DNA of 58,769 nucleotides from an uncultured Gammaproteobacteria bacterium. GTDB lineage: Bacteria; Pseudomonadota; Gammaproteobacteria; Pseudomonadales; Halieaceae. The notes under the pieces were generated by a model. It was not told the origin of the DNA, ran no database searches, and saw only the letters and a list, made by a program, of their open reading frames with translations. The translations under genes were made by a program, and so were the position numbers. Each line of letters begins with the position of its first letter. Within the stretch, counting starts at the first letter, position 1. Shown in pieces: positions 55,180-58,769 of this stretch. The stretch is taken from the NCBI GenBank assembly GCA_902519405.1, contig CABYJX010000005.1:1-58769 (forward strand), read 5' to 3'.

Positions 55180-56148
55180 ATGAAATCAGAGCGACTTACA
55201 GCGATCCGATCTGGCAACAAAAGAACATTAGCAAAGGCTATAACACTACTTGAAAGCAGTCTCGATGAGCACAAGGAAGAATCGAGAGAGCTAGTCGATG
55301 AAGCATTAGCGTATAGTGGAAAAAGTCTCAGAATCGGTATTACTGGTGTGCCTGGTGTCGGAAAATCTACTTTTATAGAAGCTTTAGGACTTCATCTTTT
55401 AAGTGATGGTTTTAAAGTTGCCGTGCTCGCAGTGGACCCCAGTTCTCCATTGACTGGAGGCTCTATACTTGGTGACAAAACGCGAATGGAACTCTTATCA
55501 CGAGAGAAAAGTGCATTCATTAGACCCTCTCCGACGTCTGGTTCTTTAGGAGGTGTCGCACAAAAAACGCGCGAGACAATATTATTGTGTGAGGCTGCTG
55601 GCTACAATATCGTTCTGATCGAAACCGTAGGAGTTGGTCAGTCAGAATACCACGTCTCTGGTATGGTGGATTTCTTTTTAGTTATGATGCTTCCAGGAGG
55701 AGGCGATGAACTTCAAGGTTTGAAAAAAGGCATATTGGAGCTTGCTGATGGAATGATTATAAACAAGTGCGATGGCGATACTATTCAGTCAGCAAATATT
55801 TCAAAACAGCAGTACATTAGTGCATTAGGGCTACTTAGCCAGCCAGAATATTGGAGTACACCGGTACTAACATGCTCGTCATTTGACAAGAACGATGTAG
55901 TTAAAGTTTGGAATATGATAAGTGAATATTTCGATTTAGTAAAAAATAATGGCGAATTAGAAAATCGTAGGAATAAGCAAAACGTTGACTGGATGAACGC
56001 ACTAATTAAAGAGGTTTTAATAGGACGACTCAATTCTAGTTCTGAAGTAAGGAGTCTTCTTGTGAAGCTTGAAGGCAGCGTGAAAAACATGGAAATTACT
56101 CCTTATGCTGCTGCAAGCGAAGTTATTCATGCTCTAGACCTCTCCTAA
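55180..56148 (+). CDS. meaB: Methylmalonyl-CoA mutase-associated GTPase MeaB
   Basis: A 322-residue P-loop GTPase that protects and reloads the mutase with cobalamin. The Walker A motif is GVPGVGKS at 56-63, with VLAVDPSSPLTGGSILGDKTRM as a switch region, then IETVGVGQSE and INKCDGD as the NKxD base motif. It starts 11 bases after the mutase stop; the longer frame upstream is not supported. The pairing with the mutase is classical. Confidence 0.97.
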   Translation: MKSERLTAIRSGNKRTLAKAITLLESSLDEHKEESRELVDEALAYSGKSLRIGITGVPGVGKSTFIEALGLHLLSDGFKVAVLAVDPSSPLTGGSILGDKTRMELLSREKSAFIRPSPTSGSLGGVAQKTRETILLCEAAGYNIVLIETVGVGQSEYHVSGMVDFFLVMMLPGGGDELQGLKKGILELADGMIINKCDGDTIQSANISKQQYISALGLLSQPEYWSTPVLTCSSFDKNDVVKVWNMISEYFDLVKNNGELENRRNKQNVDWMNALIKEVLIGRLNSSSEVRSLLVKLEGSVKNMEITPYAAASEVIHALDLS

Positions 56149-56193
56149 TTCTGGTAGGGCTGATAGGCAAAAAGTTGTCATAGCACATAGTGA

Positions 56194-57303
56194 CTATTCT
56201 GTGTAAGCAGCACCTATCTCCACTAGAAATTCTACACAATAGATCGATTCTTCAAGGTTAGCCAAGGGAAGCTGAGATTTGTTAATTTTTCCTTCTTTGC
56301 AAAGAGTCATTACCATATCAATAAGACTTGATGAGCAGGTGGTGTGCTGGCCGTTTGCGTAGATATGTATTTTTCCAAGATCCTCACGCCATGCCAGATT
56401 AGAGGCCTCTTTAATATTGGCGACCGTCCAATCAGCTGTATCAATTAACTCTGATTCTCCCCATTCACTAGATGATTTAGTGATGAGGTCCCCAAACCAA
56501 TGATGGGAAGTGTCTGCTTGCATAAGAGTCGCGAGGATTTGCTCTCGAGCCATTGTTAAGTCTTCAGTCCTGATTTCTCCGGGTCGCTCTGCTTTTTTCA
56601 ACAACTTATCTGAGTACAGTTCTTCCAATGATAATCCTTCTAGTATTTCATCGGTCCAATAGGCAATCATATCATTCACTCTAGGTGCTCTAAATCCAAT
56701 CGAATAGGTTATGCTTTCACTTTTTGCCACTCCCCAATGAGCTTTTGAAGGAGGTAGATATAAAACATCATAAGGACCGGTGATGATTTCTTCGCATACC
56801 TCGAATTCAGAGAGAATCTTCAAATCTGAGTTTTTACTTAAAAGTGAACTTGCACTGCAATCCTGTCCAATTTTCCAGCTTCGATGACCTTTTACTTGGA
56901 CCAGAAAGACATCATAAAGATCAAAATGTGGACCTACACCGCCGCCAGGCTTAGAGAGACTGACCATAATATCGTCAAAGCGCCATGTTGGGATAAAATC
57001 CACAAGCTTTCGAAGATGATTAATTTCATGATGGTGTTTCTCAATATTATTAATGAGTAGAGTCCAATTGGATGATTCAGCGAAGTCTTCTTGGTGGAAG
57101 GGGCCACTAAATAGCCGCCAATCTCCATCAAATGCTCGTACCATTCTAGAATTTGTATCAGCTCTGCTACCTAGAGAAATCAAGTCCTCTGGTTTTATAG
57201 CTGGAATATAATTAGCAGGAGTGTTTTTAATTAATAGAGGTTTTTGCTGCCAGAAAGAAGATAAAAATACATCTTTATCAAGACTTTCAACAGTTGTGAT
57301 AAT
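56194..57303 (-). CDS. roxA: Ribosomal protein L16 arginine hydroxylase, RoxA/YcfD-like, non-standard start
   Basis: A JmjC-type 2-oxoglutarate/Fe(II) oxygenase. GGGVGPHFDLYDVFLVQ carries the metal HxD, the distal His is in PPSKAHWGVA, and the winged-helix dimer part follows. The normal N-terminus of this family (like E. coli FLERHWQKRPVVLK) is encoded: FLSSFWQQKPLLIKNTP. But no ATG, GTG or TTG is in frame before it; the first codon after the stop is ATT (57303), with GGGGAA seven bases upstream. The TTG at 57183 would remove 40 conserved residues. An ATG at 57272 would restore the frame if one T were missing. It follows purB by 17 bases. Confidence 0.85.
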   Translation of the reverse strand: MITTVESLDKDVFLSSFWQQKPLLIKNTPANYIPAIKPEDLISLGSRADTNSRMVRAFDGDWRLFSGPFHQEDFAESSNWTLLINNIEKHHHEINHLRKLVDFIPTWRFDDIMVSLSKPGGGVGPHFDLYDVFLVQVKGHRSWKIGQDCSASSLLSKNSDLKILSEFEVCEEIITGPYDVLYLPPSKAHWGVAKSESITYSIGFRAPRVNDMIAYWTDEILEGLSLEELYSDKLLKKAERPGEIRTEDLTMAREQILATLMQADTSHHWFGDLITKSSSEWGESELIDTADWTVANIKEASNLAWREDLGKIHIYANGQHTTCSSSLIDMVMTLCKEGKINKSQLPLANLEESIYCVEFLVEIGAAYTE

Positions 57304-57320
57304 TTAGATATTCCCCGTTA

Positions 57321-58691
57321 TCAGTTTAAGTCGAGCGCTTGTAGATCAGCATTACCGATATAATCTTGAGGAGTTAACGTCAACAATCGTGTTTTTATTT
57401 CCTCCGGTAGCTCAAGGCTCCTAATAAAGTCATGTAGAATTTCTTTGGAGATTGATTTGCCTCTGGTAAATGTCTTGAGACGCTCATAAGACTGATCAAG
57501 ACCATGTTTACGCATTACGGTCTGAATCGGTTCTGCCAGCACCTCCCAGTTATCATTCAATTCGCTATTGAGCCGTTCCTCGTTAATTGCAAGCTTGGTG
57601 AGACCTTTAAAAATTGACTCCAAAGCGATTAATGTATACGCGAATCCAACTCCGACGTTCCTCAGAGCTGTACTATCAGTAAGATCTCGCTGCATGCGGC
57701 TGATCGGCAGTTTGCTGGAAAGATGTTTGAAAATAGCATTTGCAAGTCCCAGATTTCCTTCTGAATTTTCGAAATCAATAGGATTTATCTTATGTGGCAT
57801 GGTTGAAGAGCCTATTTCTCCTTCAATAGGCACTTGGGTAAAATAACCAAGCGAAATGTATCCCCAAATATCTCTGCAAAAGTCTATTAAAATAGTATTC
57901 GCCCGGCTGATAAGATCGAAGAGCTCCGCCATGTAATCATGTGGTTCTATCTGAGTAGTATAGTAATTCATACTCAGCCCCAATGAGGAAACAAAATCCT
58001 TTGTAATTTTCTGCCAGTCCAAATCAGGATACGCTACTAGATGGGCGTTGTAGTTGCCTACAGCTCCATTCATCTTTCCAAGGTATTCCAGATTGCATAG
58101 CCCTTTACGTTGCCTTTGCAATCGTGAAACTGTATTCGCGATCTCTTTTCCCATGGTGGTGGGGCTCGCTGCCTGACCATGTGTTCGAGATAACATCGAA
58201 ACCCGAGCCAGTGAGGTCGCTAGATTAGTCAGCATAGCAATTAATTTATCAAGCTTTGGTTCAATTACATACGAGATAGTATCTTTTAACATTAGCGCAT
58301 ATGCTAGGTTATTTATGTCTTCAGACGTGCAGGCAAAATGAATAAACTCACTAAAAGGTGAGAGCGTGTTTACATCTCTAATTTTTTCTTTTAGATAATA
58401 CTCTACTGCTTTAACGTCATGATTAGTTTTTTTCTCAAGAGCTTTTACCTCGCGAGCGCACTTTTCAGAAAAAGTATCAACAAGTGAATTCAGAAAAGTC
58501 CGATCACTTTCTTCTAGGCTAGGAAGTTCACAAAGGCCTTCAACGTCGCAGAGGTGCTGAAACCATTTAACCTCAATAAATAATCGATATTTTATTAAGC
58601 CAAACTCACTAAAGGTATCAGCCAAGTCAGCAGATTTGTTTCTATAACGACCATCGATAGGGGAGATAGCTGTAAGTGAAGAAAGATCCAT
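57321..58691 (-). CDS. purB: Adenylosuccinate lyase
   Basis: PurB catalyses two fumarate-releasing steps of purine synthesis. The 456-residue length fits. The signature loop SSTMPHKINPIDFENSEGN is present, as are the catalytic His in LSRTHGQAASPTTMGKE and FACTSEDINNLAYALML. The opening LTAISPIDGRYRNKSADL is that of the gammaproteobacterial enzyme. GAGAGA precedes the ATG. roxA follows in the same direction, the usual gammaproteobacterial order. Confidence 0.98.
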   Translation of the reverse strand: MDLSSLTAISPIDGRYRNKSADLADTFSEFGLIKYRLFIEVKWFQHLCDVEGLCELPSLEESDRTFLNSLVDTFSEKCAREVKALEKKTNHDVKAVEYYLKEKIRDVNTLSPFSEFIHFACTSEDINNLAYALMLKDTISYVIEPKLDKLIAMLTNLATSLARVSMLSRTHGQAASPTTMGKEIANTVSRLQRQRKGLCNLEYLGKMNGAVGNYNAHLVAYPDLDWQKITKDFVSSLGLSMNYYTTQIEPHDYMAELFDLISRANTILIDFCRDIWGYISLGYFTQVPIEGEIGSSTMPHKINPIDFENSEGNLGLANAIFKHLSSKLPISRMQRDLTDSTALRNVGVGFAYTLIALESIFKGLTKLAINEERLNSELNDNWEVLAEPIQTVMRKHGLDQSYERLKTFTRGKSISKEILHDFIRSLELPEEIKTRLLTLTPQDYIGNADLQALDLN

Positions 58692-58769
58692 TCAGTCTCT
58701 CTACAAACATGAATAACAAATTTTACACTAGCAATTCGCTTTTCGATAGCTCCCTTGCAACTTCAACCA

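Noticed and set aside
1-58769. CRISPR arrays, insertion sequences, prophage genes or toxin-antitoxin modules
   Set aside because: Both strands were read for direct repeats with spacers, transposase or integrase motifs and paired small ORFs; none was found.

Overview
The window looks like a chromosomal segment of a free-living, probably marine, aerobic gammaproteobacterium of the oligotrophic Pseudomonadales/Cellvibrionales kind (OM60, SAR92 or OM182-like). That placement is inference, from a LexA-controlled recA-recX pair, a purB-roxA pair, ThrH, a DUF3014 protein, a TonB-dependent receptor, sulfotransferases, and many oxygenases with an AT-leaning base composition. No phage, plasmid, IS or CRISPR feature was seen, and no dedicated transcription factor is encoded.

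Layout. (1) 1-5.6 kb: recA with an SOS box, recX behind a perfect hairpin, an amino-acid permease broken at a G7 run, a YcaD-like MFS transporter and a DUF3014 membrane protein. (2) 5.6-14.3 kb: an oxidative accessory block with cytochrome P450, an AttH/CrtC-like protein, a ThuA-fold protein, DUF1295, YjbQ, a methyltransferase, a desaturase and a Baeyer-Villiger type flavin monooxygenase. (3) 14.4-26 kb: two tandem class-III aminotransferases, a Rieske oxygenase with a bridging Glu, a coupled membrane protein of unknown family and a TonB-dependent receptor; then, after a strong terminator, two sulfotransferases and an Asp/Asn beta-hydroxylase. (4) 26-36.7 kb: gltX, an aldehyde dehydrogenase, tRNA-Ala(GGC), and a loose region of small genes with a decayed Coq4-like gene. 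(5) 36.9-46.8 kb: moaCDE, flavin reductase, zinc-ribbon Nudix, Bcp peroxiredoxin, amidohydrolase, SnoaL-like protein, acyl-CoA synthetase, exonuclease III, yajC, a PLP deaminase/desulfhydrase, 5'-nucleotidase and thrH. (6) 46.8-58.7 kb: pabB frameshifted at an A9 run, a four-gene propionyl/acyl-CoA carboxylase - methylmalonyl-CoA mutase - MeaB operon, then purB-roxA on the minus strand.

How it fits together. The clearest pathway is the carboxylase-mutase-MeaB operon, which would convert propionyl-CoA to succinyl-CoA. The most promising undescribed unit is 14.4-22.2 kb, where two aminotransferases, a Rieske oxygenase with the active-site Glu typical of C-N bond oxidation, an uncharacterised membrane protein and an outer-membrane receptor lie in one direction; an amine or quaternary-ammonium uptake and breakdown route is inferred. 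The sulfotransferase pair plus hydroxylase (22.3-26 kb) is a second candidate.

Several genes are disrupted or have odd starts: the permease (G7), pabB (A9), the Coq4-like gene (amber plus frameshift), a 40-residue ORF and roxA, which has no standard start codon. Some may be homopolymer sequencing errors; the Coq4 remnant, with two lesions of different kinds, looks like real decay.
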